From Rhodobacterales bacterium HTCC2255 (GTDB taxonomy: Bacteria; Pseudomonadota; Alphaproteobacteria; Rhodobacterales; Rhodobacteraceae), in the NCBI GenBank assembly GCA_000153745.1, contig DS022282.1:292027-356026 (forward strand): a stretch of DNA of 64,000 bases, written 5' to 3'. Shown in pieces: positions 1 to 9,198 of this stretch (position 1 is its first letter; each line of letters starts with the position of its first letter). Made by a program: the position numbers and the translations under genes. The notes under the pieces are model-generated. The model did not search any database. It saw nothing but the letters and a program-made list of their open reading frames with translations, and had not been told where the DNA came from.

Positions 1-1280
1 TTTCCATTCAAATCCGCTAGTCCACCAGTTTCTTGAAATGGTTCTGCTGTTGTCGATATAATTTTAGAATTAAGGCTAGAAGAAACACCAGAATGCCAGC
101 CAAGTTCACCATTTATAATTTTTGGTTCTTTTGTATATGCTTCTAGGCCAGTGCCCATGATTGTCTGAGTGTCAGAATGTAATAAATCAGCCCCTAATAA
201 TTCTGTGATAACTAATCCTAAGCCACCCGCAGCATGGAAGTGATTAACATCAGCCAATCCATTAGGATATACCTTTGCCAAAAGTGGGATTACTTTAGAT
301 ATTTCGGCAAAATCAGACCAATCAATAATAATGCCAGATGCTCGAGCCATAGCAATTAAATGAATCAATAAATTAGTCGATCCACCAGTAGCCATTAATC
401 CCACTATTCCATTTACATAAGCTTTTTCATCTAAAATTTTAGATACAGGAATGTAATTTGAATTTAAATCTGATATAGAAAGAGCGTGTTTTGCACCAAA
501 ATCAGTTAATGCATCTCTTAGGGGTGTATTAGGATTTACAAAACTAGACCCTGGCAAGTGAAGGCCCATAAACTCCATAAGCATTTGATTTGTATTAGCT
601 GTACCATAAAATGTGCATGTACCCGGGCCATGATAACTTGACATTTCTGATGCCATTAAATCTGAACGGTTAGCCTTTCCCTCAGCAAAATCCTGTCTAA
701 TTTTTGCTTTTTCATCATTGCTTTGACCGGTGGTCATAGGACCTGCTGGTAAAAAAACTGCAGGCAAATGGCCAAATGTTGCTGCAGATATTATCATACC
801 AGGCACAATCTTATCACAAACACCCAAATAGACTGTTGTATCAAAAACATTATGTGACAATCCAATCGCGGCTGACATAGCAATTGCATCACGGCTAAAA
901 AGCGATAATTCCATACCAGTCTGACCTTGTGTAATGCCATCACACATAGCAGGCACACCAGCAGCAACTTGAGCAGTACCACCAACAAGTCTGGCAGCTT
1001 TTTTAATTATCTCTGGATATTTTTGAAAAGGCTGATGAGCTGAAAGCATATCATTGTAGGCATTTATAATTCCAATGTTCCCCCCTGCCTCATCAATTAA
1101 ACGTTTTTGATCTTCTGGCACGGGTGCATATGCATGTGCTTGATTTCCACAAGTTAAATGCGCCCTTTTTGGGCCTTCTTTTCGGGCACCATTCATTTTT
1201 TCAAGATAATCAGAACGAGTCGTCTCTGAACGCTTGGTAATTCTATCGGTTACACTTTTTATGGTTGGATTAATTATCAT
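1..1280 (-). CDS. edd: Phosphogluconate dehydratase (6-phosphogluconate dehydratase), partial
   Basis: First enzyme specific to the Entner-Doudoroff pathway; it dehydrates 6-phosphogluconate to KDPG in the cytoplasm. I translated the minus strand from the ATG at 1280: the product begins MIINPTIKSV and stays open to the left edge, so the C-terminal part is outside the window. About 426 residues are visible of a family that is usually about 600. The translation shows IlvD/Edd-family blocks such as GGNIGIINAYNDMLSAHQPF, GVCDKIVPGMIISAA, GPGTCTFYGTANTNQMLMEF and ATGGSTNLLIHLIA, which fit Edd rather than IlvD. It is the third gene of gap-zwf-edd, 56 nt after zwf. No 6-phosphogluconolactonase gene lies between zwf and edd, and eda, if linked, would be beyond the left edge. 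Confidence 0.95.
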   Translation of the reverse strand, partial: MIINPTIKSVTDRITKRSETTRSDYLEKMNGARKEGPKRAHLTCGNQAHAYAPVPEDQKRLIDEAGGNIGIINAYNDMLSAHQPFQKYPEIIKKAARLVGGTAQVAAGVPAMCDGITQGQTGMELSLFSRDAIAMSAAIGLSHNVFDTTVYLGVCDKIVPGMIISAATFGHLPAVFLPAGPMTTGQSNDEKAKIRQDFAEGKANRSDLMASEMSSYHGPGTCTFYGTANTNQMLMEFMGLHLPGSSFVNPNTPLRDALTDFGAKHALSISDLNSNYIPVSKILDEKAYVNGIVGLMATGGSTNLLIHLIAMARASGIIIDWSDFAEISKVIPLLAKVYPNGLADVNHFHAAGGLGLVITELLGADLLHSDTQTIMGTGLEAYTKEPKIINGELGWHSGVSSSLNSKIISTTAEPFQETGGLADLNG

Positions 1281-1336
1281 TTAATATCCTATTAAATTGA
1301 TCTTTTTTACTGTTTAATAATATTTAAAAATTATTA

Positions 1337-2773
1337 TTACTGCCAACTACGGCCATCTTGGGTCAATAATTCTTCTGCTTCCGCAGGCCCATTACACCCA
1401 ATATTATATTCAATTGGACCTATCTCAGATTTATTCCAATCAAGCATAATTTTATCAACCCAACTCCATGCTGCTTCAACTTCATCACCCCTCATGAACA
1501 AAGTTTGGTCACCTCGACAAGTGTCCATTATCAATCTTTCATAGGCTTCAATTGCGTCAACTTGTCCTGCAAGTTGCGCGAAAGTCATATCCAATGGGGC
1601 ATTAATTAATCGCATGCCACCTGGACCTGGTTCTTTTACGCCAATATGAAGCGTCATGCCCTCTTCTGGTTGAAGTCTAATTACAAGTTTATTTTGATAA
1701 TTTTCACCTAAATCAGGAAATATTGAATGAGCTAGAGGTTTGAATTCAATAACAATTTCTGATAATTTTTTTGACATTGCTTTACCAGTTCGTAAATAAA
1801 ATGGAACTCCAGCCCATCTCCAATTTGATATATGAGCTTTTAAGGCAACAAAGCTTTCTGTTTTTGAATTTGTATTATTCACGTGAAATTTAAATGAGTT
1901 GTCACCATTAACATATTGGCCTCTGACCGTATCTTTTAAATCAACAGGTTGTATAGCTCTTATAACTTTAAGTTTTTCATTCCGAATATCATCAGCGTCA
2001 AAATGTGCTGGAGGCTCCATTGCAATTAAGCAAAGTAATTGCATTAAATGGTTTTGAACCATATCACGCATAGCTCCAACATCATCATAATATTCACCAC
2101 GCCCATTAACATCACCTGTCTCAGCGACAGTTATTTGAACATGATCAATATAATTATTATTCCATAATGGTTCCAATAATACGTTTGCGAACCTTAAAGC
2201 CATCAAATTTTGAACTGTTTCTTTTCCTAGGTAATGATCAATTCTAAAAATTTGTTTTTCATCAAAAACTTTTCGTAATGTATCATTCAACATTTTTGCT
2301 GAAGGGAGATCTGTTCCCAAAGGCTTTTCAACAACGACACGTGTGTTTAGCGTAATTAAATTATATTCATTTAATTTTTTAGAGCAACTATCAATCAATG
2401 ACGGACTAATAGATAAATAAAATGTTCTAATATTATTTGATTTAGCATCAAAAAAACTACTGAGTTCTTTCCAACCTTTATCTGCTTTTAAATCTACACT
2501 TAGAAATGCAATCATCGAACAAAAACGAGTAACTTCATTTTTTTCGTAAACATCGGCAGGAACAAATTCATTTATAAAACCTTTCACCATGACGTTGTAT
2601 TCTTCATTGGAAAGATTTTGTCTAGAAACACCTAAAATTCTAGATGTATCAGGAATTTGACCAGCTATATACCTTCTAAATAGTGCAGGAATTATTTTGC
2701 GTTTAGCCAAATCTCCAGTAGCCCCGAATACAACCAGGTCAAAAGGTTGGACTGGGATAGTTTTAGATACCAT
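1337..2773 (-). CDS. zwf: Glucose-6-phosphate 1-dehydrogenase
   Basis: Oxidises glucose-6-phosphate to 6-phosphogluconolactone with NAD(P)+, feeding the Entner-Doudoroff and pentose phosphate routes. The 478-residue length is normal for the family. The N-terminal nucleotide-binding motif GATGDLAKRK lies at residues 17-26, and the G6PDH active-site signature RIDHYLGKE at 177-185 contains the substrate-binding His and Lys. The C-terminal part has the usual PFYLRTGKAM and EAYERLIMDTCRGDQTLF blocks. An AAGG Shine-Dalgarno sequence lies about 9 nt before the ATG. It is the middle gene of gap-zwf-edd, 12 nt after gap, so it probably shares the LacI-type operator ahead of gap. Confidence 0.97.
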   Translation of the reverse strand: MVSKTIPVQPFDLVVFGATGDLAKRKIIPALFRRYIAGQIPDTSRILGVSRQNLSNEEYNVMVKGFINEFVPADVYEKNEVTRFCSMIAFLSVDLKADKGWKELSSFFDAKSNNIRTFYLSISPSLIDSCSKKLNEYNLITLNTRVVVEKPLGTDLPSAKMLNDTLRKVFDEKQIFRIDHYLGKETVQNLMALRFANVLLEPLWNNNYIDHVQITVAETGDVNGRGEYYDDVGAMRDMVQNHLMQLLCLIAMEPPAHFDADDIRNEKLKVIRAIQPVDLKDTVRGQYVNGDNSFKFHVNNTNSKTESFVALKAHISNWRWAGVPFYLRTGKAMSKKLSEIVIEFKPLAHSIFPDLGENYQNKLVIRLQPEEGMTLHIGVKEPGPGGMRLINAPLDMTFAQLAGQVDAIEAYERLIMDTCRGDQTLFMRGDEVEAAWSWVDKIMLDWNKSEIGPIEYNIGCNGPAEAEELLTQDGRSWQ

Positions 2774-2785
2774 TTTAAGAACCTT

Positions 2786-3784
2786 TTATAAATTTGCCAT
2801 TACTTTTGCAGTATCAATCATTCTATTAGAAAAACCCCATTCATTATCATACCAAGACACTACTCTAACCAAACCACCATCAGTTACTGCAGTTTGTGGT
2901 TGGGCATAATTACTTGAGGTAGTCGTATGATTATAATCTATAGAGACTTTTGGTTCAGTTTCAAAGTTAAGAATACCATTCATTCTCCCCTCAGAAGCTG
3001 CTTTTAAAGATGCATCGATTTCCTCTAGGCTTACAGATCTATTTGGAATATATGACAAATCAACTAATGATACGTTTGGAGTAGGCACTCTGATAGCACT
3101 CCCCTCTAATTTTCCGGTTAATTCTGGTAATACTAATGAAATCGCACGTGCAGCACCAGTTGAAGTTGGTATCATCGATAATGAAGCAGCTCTCGCACGG
3201 TATAAATCCTTATGATCACCATCATGTAATGCTTGGTCACCCGTGTAGGCATGAATTGTTGTCATATATCCTGATTTTATACCAGCTAGATCATTTAACA
3301 CTTTCGCAATTGGCGCCAGACAATTAGTAGTACATGAGCCATTAGAAACAATTAAATCATTTGATTTTAATGTATTTTCATTAACCCCATAAACAATTGT
3401 TTTATCTACATCTGTACCAGGAGCTGAAATTAAAACTTTATCAGCACCAGCAAGTAACAATTTGCTCGCTTCAGACTTTTTGGTAAAAAAGCCAGTGCAT
3501 TCCATAGCAATTTGCACATCGCTCCATGGTAATTTTTCAGGCTCTCGCAAAGCAGTAATTCGAATAAAGTTATTGTTAATATTAATGCCACCATCAACTG
3601 CCTCAACTATTCCATTAAATCGTCCATGCACTGAGTCATATTTCAATAAATGCACAATAGTCTTAATTTCAGTTAGATCATTGATCGCAACAATTTCTAT
3701 ATCATGATGATTGTATTCAATTACTGATCTTAATATTGATCTTCCTATTCTTCCAAACCCATTTATAGCAATTTTTAAAGTCAT
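2786..3784 (-). CDS. gap: Type I glyceraldehyde-3-phosphate dehydrogenase (NAD-type residues), ED operon copy
   Basis: Oxidises and phosphorylates glyceraldehyde-3-phosphate to 1,3-bisphosphoglycerate. I start it at 3784 (MTLKIAINGFGRIGRS, 332 residues): an AAGGAAG Shine-Dalgarno lies just upstream, and the open frame to 3850 would add 22 unrelated residues and run through the operator. The catalytic Cys is C151 in SNGSCTTNC. The coenzyme loop reads INDLTE, with an Asp at 36 (the classical Asp32) that hydrogen-bonds the NAD ribose. The positions equivalent to Leu187-Pro188 are Gly189-Asp190. By family knowledge this set predicts NAD preference, unlike the paralog at 61516. It heads the gap-zwf-edd operon and faces a LacI gene across a 22-bp palindrome, so repression by that regulator is likely. 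Confidence 0.96.
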   Translation of the reverse strand: MTLKIAINGFGRIGRSILRSVIEYNHHDIEIVAINDLTEIKTIVHLLKYDSVHGRFNGIVEAVDGGININNNFIRITALREPEKLPWSDVQIAMECTGFFTKKSEASKLLLAGADKVLISAPGTDVDKTIVYGVNENTLKSNDLIVSNGSCTTNCLAPIAKVLNDLAGIKSGYMTTIHAYTGDQALHDGDHKDLYRARAASLSMIPTSTGAARAISLVLPELTGKLEGSAIRVPTPNVSLVDLSYIPNRSVSLEEIDASLKAASEGRMNGILNFETEPKVSIDYNHTTTSSNYAQPQTAVTDGGLVRVVSWYDNEWGFSNRMIDTAKVMANL

Positions 3785-3812
3785 ATTAACTTCCTTAATA
3801 ATAAAACACATA

Positions 3813-3834
3813 TTTCCGTTAGCGCTAACGGAAA
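3813..3834. promoter_or_regulatory. Perfect 22-bp palindrome, LacI-family operator between gap and lacI
   Basis: A perfectly symmetric 22-bp sequence with core CGTTAGCGCTAACG and a central CpG, typical of LacI/GalR-family sites. It lies 29 nt upstream of the gap start and 72 nt upstream of the LacI-family gene, so it can control both divergent units. The core is nearly the same as the two elements at 61361-61397. Confidence 0.85.
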
Positions 3835-3906
3835 TAGCACAAATAGTCAATATTTTTTTAAAAATTCCTACGTGACATCTTCAAACTAAAGTATAAAACT
3901 ATATAC

Positions 3907-4911
3907 ATGACTTCTAACTTAACATTAAAAGATGTGGCTTTATTAGCAGGTGTAAGTGAAATGACTGCATCGCGTGCATTACGTGATGCTAATGATGTAT
4001 CAATTAATACAAGAAAAAAAGTAATGGATGCAGCTGCATCCATTGGTTATGTGCCAAATCGTATTGCAGGTAGCTTAGCATCAAAAAAAGTGAACTTAGT
4101 TGGAGTAGTTATTCCATCTGTAAAAAGCTATGTCTTTTCAGAAGTACTTGATGGAATATCGGAATCTTTAAAACCATCAAAATTACGTCCAGTTTTTGGA
4201 TTAACAGATTATGATCTTGATACTGAAGCAGACGTCATAAGAGAAATGTTAGAATGGCGCCCTAGTGGCCTTATTGTTGCTGGACTGGAACATTCTGAAA
4301 TAGCAAAGAAAATATTAAAAAATACCACTACACCATTAATTGAAATAATGGATACAGACGGTGATCCAATAGACTCTTGCGTGGGTGTTTCACACTATTC
4401 TGCAGGATATAATATGGCATTGGCAATAATGGAAAAAGGTCACAGAAGAATTGGTTTCTTAGGTACTAAAATGTCATCTGACTTTAGGGCTTCAAAACGT
4501 TTTAATGGTTTTGTTGATGGCCTGCAATCTAATGGTATTAAACTTATTGACCAAGAAAATTATTCCTCTGGGTCTTCTGTTGAAAAAGGTAAAAACTTTA
4601 CTGCGGAGATGCTAAAAAGAAATCAAGACTTGGATTGTATTTACTGTTCAACTGATGTGATTGCTATGGGAGCAGTTATGCACTGCCTTGAAGCTGGAAT
4701 ATCGATTCCAAATGAATTAGCTATAGCTGGTTTTAATAAATTAAGTATGGCATCAGGCTTACCTATAAAGCTTGCAACTACAGATTCATTAAGATTTGAA
4801 ATAGGAAAATTGGCAGCAAACATGATATTAGAGCGTAATGAACAAAATATAACAAATCCTGCAAAAACTATTGAACTAGAAACATCCGTAGATATGGGGA
4901 CTAGTATTTAA
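3907..4911 (+). CDS. LacI/GalR-family transcriptional regulator of central carbon genes (predicted)
   Basis: DNA-binding repressor or activator of 334 residues. The N-terminal LacI helix-turn-helix LKDVALLAGVSEMTASRALR spans residues 7-26, followed by a hinge (NRIAGSLASKK) and a periplasmic-binding-protein-like effector domain from about residue 60 (VGVVIPSVKSYVFSEVLDGI). No good Shine-Dalgarno precedes the ATG; a TATAAAAC element lies 13 nt before it, so a very short leader is possible. It is divergent from gap-zwf-edd across a perfect palindrome. The family layout recalls LacI-type regulators of glycolytic/gluconeogenic genes in Alphaproteobacteria such as PckR of Sinorhizobium; GntR-like gluconate regulators use similar operators. 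Effector and sign of regulation are inferred, not shown. Its 3' end overlaps the convergent kinase gene by 4 nt. Confidence 0.9.
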   Translation: MTSNLTLKDVALLAGVSEMTASRALRDANDVSINTRKKVMDAAASIGYVPNRIAGSLASKKVNLVGVVIPSVKSYVFSEVLDGISESLKPSKLRPVFGLTDYDLDTEADVIREMLEWRPSGLIVAGLEHSEIAKKILKNTTTPLIEIMDTDGDPIDSCVGVSHYSAGYNMALAIMEKGHRRIGFLGTKMSSDFRASKRFNGFVDGLQSNGIKLIDQENYSSGSSVEKGKNFTAEMLKRNQDLDCIYCSTDVIAMGAVMHCLEAGISIPNELAIAGFNKLSMASGLPIKLATTDSLRFEIGKLAANMILERNEQNITNPAKTIELETSVDMGTSI

Positions 4912-5834
4912 AGTTCGCTTAAAAGAGGTGGATTAGCCCCCTTACGAGATACGGTTATAGAAGCTGCATTTATGCCATATTCCAAAGCTATTTTAATCTT
5001 CTCAATTGGTAAACTTTGAATTTGTTTTTTTGACAATAAATCTAATTGATTCAATTTAGCCAAAAAACCTGCATTAAAAGTATCACCAGCACCTACAGTA
5101 TCAATAACATTTACTTTTTTTGCAGGCAAACTGATTGGTTCTGTTTCGGGAATATATGCAGATACTCCATTTGCACCTTTTGTTAAAATTACAATCTTTG
5201 CACCTAATTGATGAAGACTTTTCACTTTTTCATCTAAACAACCATCAGAAATATCTAACCAATCCAAATCTTCATCTGAAACTTTTAATATATCACATAA
5301 AGAAATCATTTTTTTTAATCTCGTTCGATAGGTATTTTCATCATTTATAAAATTACTTCTAATATTTGGATCTAAAAATATAACTCTATTATTAGACTCT
5401 TGAATAAGTAATTTTTCATATGCGCTAGCAGCAGGTTCTGTGCATAAACTTATTCCACCAAAACATAATGTAGAGACAATTTTAGGTATATTTGGAAAAT
5501 CATTTAAACATATACTATTTCCAGCAGAACACTCATCGTAGAATGTATACTTTGCATGTCCATTTTGGATCGCAACAAATGCAAGAGTAGTTGGTCTAGG
5601 GTTTCTAATTAAATAATCTACGTTCACATTTGAATATATTAAATCACTTATCAACTTCTCACCAAAAAGGTCAGTGGACACACCAGAAAGCAAACCAACT
5701 GAAACGTTTAATCTTCCTAAAGCAATACTTGTATTGAAAATGGCACCACCTGTAAGAGGTGAATATAAAATTTCATTATCCTTAATTTCTATAGGAATCA
5801 TGTCTATTAAAGATTCACCACAACAAATTATCAT
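4908..5834 (-). CDS. PfkB-family carbohydrate kinase, probable fructokinase
   Basis: ATP-dependent sugar kinase of 308 residues. The N-terminal PfkB block is MIICCGESLIDMIP, the Gly-rich substrate block is LTGGAIFNTSIALGRL, and the C-terminal signature DTVGAGDTFNAGF carries the catalytic Asp and anion hole. It is the last gene of the polyol operon, 26 nt after the ABC ATPase. Downstream of mannitol and sorbitol dehydrogenases, which both make fructose, fructokinase (fructose to fructose-6-phosphate) is the natural role; other PfkB substrates cannot be excluded. It converges on and overlaps the LacI gene by 4 nt. Confidence 0.85.
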   Translation of the reverse strand: MIICCGESLIDMIPIEIKDNEILYSPLTGGAIFNTSIALGRLNVSVGLLSGVSTDLFGEKLISDLIYSNVNVDYLIRNPRPTTLAFVAIQNGHAKYTFYDECSAGNSICLNDFPNIPKIVSTLCFGGISLCTEPAASAYEKLLIQESNNRVIFLDPNIRSNFINDENTYRTRLKKMISLCDILKVSDEDLDWLDISDGCLDEKVKSLHQLGAKIVILTKGANGVSAYIPETEPISLPAKKVNVIDTVGAGDTFNAGFLAKLNQLDLLSKKQIQSLPIEKIKIALEYGINAASITVSRKGANPPLLSEL

Positions 5835-5860
5835 TTAAATACCCAACAAAACATTTAATA

Positions 5861-6895
5861 TTATATGCTATCACCATTACTACTATCAAAATAATGCACA
5901 AAGTCTTTATTTGCTTTGAAATATAGCTTTTCACCTTTTTTCTCAGTGGGTGAATTATTTAGTTTAGCAATAAACTCCATACCGTTGTCTGAAGTCATGT
6001 GTACTAATGCATATTCACCTAGATTTTCAACTAAGTCTAATTTTCCTGATATAATCGCATCTTTTTCCTTACATTCAATAAGATGTTCCGGGCGAATTCC
6101 AAGATCTATTTTTTTATCTTTTAATTTTGACAACACTGATTTTGATTTTTGTGGCAAATCCGTATTTGGAAAAATGTTCATTTTGGGACTTCCAATGAAT
6201 TGAGCAACAAATGAATTATTTGGCCTCTCATATAAATCCATAGGTGTTCCAACTTGTTCTATGTATCCATCTTTTAAAACAACAATTTTGTCAGCAAGTG
6301 TCATAGCTTCGACTTGATCGTGCGTAACATAAATCATTGTTGATCCCAATCTTTCATGCAGTCTAGCAATTTCAAGACGAGTTTGAACTCTGAGTGCTGC
6401 ATCGAGATTGGATAAAGGTTCATCAAATAAGAAAACCTCTGGATCCCTCACAATGGCCCTACCGATAGCTACTCGTTGCCTTTGACCTCCTGATAAGTTT
6501 TTTGGACTTCTGTCTAAATAATCTGTAATTTGAAGTATATCTGCTGCTTCTTTTACGCGAATATCAATTTCTTTTGGGTCAGTTTTAGCCTGCTTCAATC
6601 CGAATGACATATTTTGATATACGGTCATATGAGGATACAAAGCATAAGTCTGGAAAACCATTGCGACTCCACGTTTTGAAGCCGCAACATCATTTACAAT
6701 TTTTTCACCGATTTTTGCCGAACCACTGCTGATGTCTTCTAAACCAGCAATCATTCTTAAAAGTGTTGACTTACCACACCCAGATGGACCAACAAAGACT
6801 ACAAATTCTCCATCATCAATGTCTAAATCAACACCATGTATGACTTCAAGTTCTTCATATTTTTTACGCAAACCACGAAGTGTTAAACTGGCCAT
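5861..6895 (-). CDS. smoK: Polyol/sugar ABC transporter ATP-binding protein (SmoK/MalK/UgpC type)
   Basis: Cytoplasmic ATPase of a carbohydrate importer, 344 residues. Walker A GPSGCGKST lies near residue 37, the signature is LSGGQRQRVAIGRAIVRDP, Walker B is VFLFDEPLSNLD, and the H-loop is VTHDQVEAM. The C-terminal extension after about residue 240 is the regulatory OB-fold (TOBE) region seen in MalK-type ATPases (LGIRPEHL). A GGAG Shine-Dalgarno lies 6 nt before the ATG, inside the end of the dehydrogenase gene, which it overlaps by 13 nt. The gene order matches the Rhodobacter smoEFGK-smoS-mtlK polyol locus, except that smoK here follows mtlK and an AraC gene is inserted. Confidence 0.9.
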   Translation of the reverse strand: MASLTLRGLRKKYEELEVIHGVDLDIDDGEFVVFVGPSGCGKSTLLRMIAGLEDISSGSAKIGEKIVNDVAASKRGVAMVFQTYALYPHMTVYQNMSFGLKQAKTDPKEIDIRVKEAADILQITDYLDRSPKNLSGGQRQRVAIGRAIVRDPEVFLFDEPLSNLDAALRVQTRLEIARLHERLGSTMIYVTHDQVEAMTLADKIVVLKDGYIEQVGTPMDLYERPNNSFVAQFIGSPKMNIFPNTDLPQKSKSVLSKLKDKKIDLGIRPEHLIECKEKDAIISGKLDLVENLGEYALVHMTSDNGMEFIAKLNNSPTEKKGEKLYFKANKDFVHYFDSSNGDSI

Positions 6896-8304
6896 TTTTT
6901 CTCCATTTCAAAAATTTCATTACGCAGATTTATCGTAAAATCTGGATATTTATTCGGTATATCAGACCACAATTGTTGACAGGTTATAAACTCATCAGTT
7001 CCTATTATGGTCTCTAAAAATGCCCAAGAAGGTTCCACATATTTAAAATCGATTTTTCCTGCAGCCACGTGCAAGCAAAACTGATGCCAACTGGCTATAC
7101 TTTTAATAGAAAAATGCGGAACTATACCTTGTTGTAAGCAGCCTTCTAATGTTGGTCTTATAAATATTGGAAATTTAGCCATCCCATCAGCACAAATACG
7201 AGAAATCGTATCACCAATTGCTTTATTACAAAATCGCTCTTCTATTTTCGCTAAATAATCATTCTTTGAAAAAGGTACATCTAACAATAATGCTGGTAAA
7301 ACTTCATTAACCTGAAAGCATCTAAAGTGTTCTAATAATTGATGAGATCTCATTGCTTCATCAAATGTTATCATTTTTTCTAATGCAGCCATGTATGTTA
7401 ACGCTGTATGGCCACCATTTAAAACACGTATTTTTGTTTCTTCGTAAGGATCAATATCTTTTGTTATTGTTACACCAACTATATCTAATGCAGGTAAAGT
7501 TCCTAAAGATATATCTTGTAAAACCCATTGTGAAAAATCTTCGGCCATAATTGGAGAATAAATTTCATGTCCGATTAATGATGAGAGCTCTTCTTGCAAT
7601 AATATTGAAGTTTGTGGGGTAATTCTATCAACCATTGAACAAGGGAAATACGCATTTTTCTGAACCCAATCCAATACAAGTTGATCACCACAAGCTTTCA
7701 GGTAAGAAATCAAATTTTGTTTAAGCATTAATCCATTTTGGCGAATATTATCACAACATGCTATTGTAATAGGCTTTCCATGGGCCATAATACGTTTATT
7801 AATAGCATTTCTTAAATATCCATAAATAGTTTTAAGATTAGAATTATTTATTTCATCAATAATTGTTGGTTCATTTATATCTAATTGACCATATGCATTT
7901 GTATAGTATCCACTTTCAGTAACTGTTATTGTAACTAGGTGAACTGTTTCCACAGCAAGTAAATTTTGTGTGTTTTCAATATCAGTTGTCCAATCATAAA
8001 AACCAATATGTGATCTAACCATTCTAACAGAGTCATGGCCATCTGATGAATAAGATTTTATCAAATACCCACCATTCGCTTTGATTTCTTGAACTGTTTT
8101 TTCGAAATGAGCTGTCTCACTTTCTCGTAAATTAACAGCTGCTATGCCCCAACGTAAATCATTCGTTTTAGACATGTAATCATCCATATAAACAGCTTGG
8201 TGCGCTCTATGAAAAGCTCCAAAACCAACATGAACAATACCAATTTCACATTCATTTTTATTATAGTTTGTACTATGAATTTTTGGCAGAGAAATATTAT
8301 TCAT
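6883..8304 (-). CDS. mtlK: Mannitol dehydrogenase family protein (polyol:NAD oxidoreductase)
   Basis: Oxidises a hexitol such as D-mannitol (or D-arabinitol/sorbitol) to the ketose with NAD+. The 473-residue length fits long-chain polyol dehydrogenases. The N-terminal Rossmann region contains VHVGFGAFHRAHQAVYMDD, and the catalytic block KIRVLNGGHTALTYMA holds the family Lys/Asn/His residues. The start overlaps the AraC stop as ATGA (4 nt), and the 3' end overlaps smoK, so translation is probably coupled. Which polyol is used cannot be read from the sequence; mannitol is the family default. Confidence 0.93.
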   Translation of the reverse strand: MNNISLPKIHSTNYNKNECEIGIVHVGFGAFHRAHQAVYMDDYMSKTNDLRWGIAAVNLRESETAHFEKTVQEIKANGGYLIKSYSSDGHDSVRMVRSHIGFYDWTTDIENTQNLLAVETVHLVTITVTESGYYTNAYGQLDINEPTIIDEINNSNLKTIYGYLRNAINKRIMAHGKPITIACCDNIRQNGLMLKQNLISYLKACGDQLVLDWVQKNAYFPCSMVDRITPQTSILLQEELSSLIGHEIYSPIMAEDFSQWVLQDISLGTLPALDIVGVTITKDIDPYEETKIRVLNGGHTALTYMAALEKMITFDEAMRSHQLLEHFRCFQVNEVLPALLLDVPFSKNDYLAKIEERFCNKAIGDTISRICADGMAKFPIFIRPTLEGCLQQGIVPHFSIKSIASWHQFCLHVAAGKIDFKYVEPSWAFLETIIGTDEFITCQQLWSDIPNKYPDFTINLRNEIFEMEKKWPV

Positions 8305-9194
8305 AAAGCTGGATCCATCTTATCAGATAATTGTTTGCGAGCAGTTTCTCGATAAACAGATGGGGTCATTCCCTTAATCTTTAGAAAATGACGGTTAAAA
8401 TTAGCAACATTTTTAAAGCCTACATCAAAGCAAATAGATGTTACTTGATCATCTGAAGCATATAACATGCCACATGCTTGGCCTATCCTCACACGATTAA
8501 CAAACTCAACAAAACTATGCCCTGTAACACTTGAAAAATTTCTTCCAAAAGTGGTTAAAGACATTCCAGCCATTTCTGCCGCATCCACTGCATTTAAATC
8601 TACATCAAAATTTTCTAATATATGATCAATAATATTTCCAATGCGCGCATATTTACTATTACCATCTGCATTAACTAATTTTGTTTCTGATAACGTAACT
8701 TTTTCTGCATGTTCATTTAATCTCACCAAAAACCTAATAAATGCTAGGATCCGCTCTGGACCTGTATTATCTCTAATGGCTTCCATGTGACCACGAGCAA
8801 ATGTTGGATTAAATCCTTTGAACAAAATTCCTGATGCAGCTAAATCTAACATTTTTCTAATTCCACCAAATTCAGGAAAACCTTCAGCTAATTTTTCAAA
8901 ACTTTTTTGGCTAAATTGAACCAACATATCTCGAATTTCAATTTTTTCTGTTGATACACTATCAGTGACCCAATTATGTGGCAGGTTCGGTCCTGTTAGA
9001 AATAAACTACCAGGTTCAAAATTACCTATAAAATTACCAACAAATGCCTTGCCTCTTGTTTCAACAATTAGGTGCAATTCATATTCTTCATGTGCATGCC
9101 AGCGGCAAAGATCTGTTGGCCAACCATGTTCAAGATAACGGATAGATCTGTTTGAACGATCTACGACTTCAAACTGTGGGTGCATAATTGACAT
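8301..9194 (-). CDS. AraC-family transcriptional regulator embedded in the polyol operon
   Basis: A 297-residue regulator. The N-terminal cupin-like sensing domain (HAHEEYELHLIVETRGKAFV, FEPGSLFLTGPNLPHNW) binds a small molecule in relatives. The C-terminal double helix-turn-helix runs from about residue 185, with the second AraC motif SICFDVGFKNVANFNRHFLK. A GAGGTG Shine-Dalgarno lies 6 nt before the ATG and overlaps the SDR stop, which is 4 nt away. The position between smoS and mtlK implies it is made with the enzymes and activates the operon when polyol is present; this is inference. A likely target region is the stretch upstream of smoE (13185-13516). Confidence 0.92.
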   Translation of the reverse strand: MSIMHPQFEVVDRSNRSIRYLEHGWPTDLCRWHAHEEYELHLIVETRGKAFVGNFIGNFEPGSLFLTGPNLPHNWVTDSVSTEKIEIRDMLVQFSQKSFEKLAEGFPEFGGIRKMLDLAASGILFKGFNPTFARGHMEAIRDNTGPERILAFIRFLVRLNEHAEKVTLSETKLVNADGNSKYARIGNIIDHILENFDVDLNAVDAAEMAGMSLTTFGRNFSSVTGHSFVEFVNRVRIGQACGMLYASDDQVTSICFDVGFKNVANFNRHFLKIKGMTPSVYRETARKQLSDKMDPAL

Positions 9195-9198
9195 TAGT

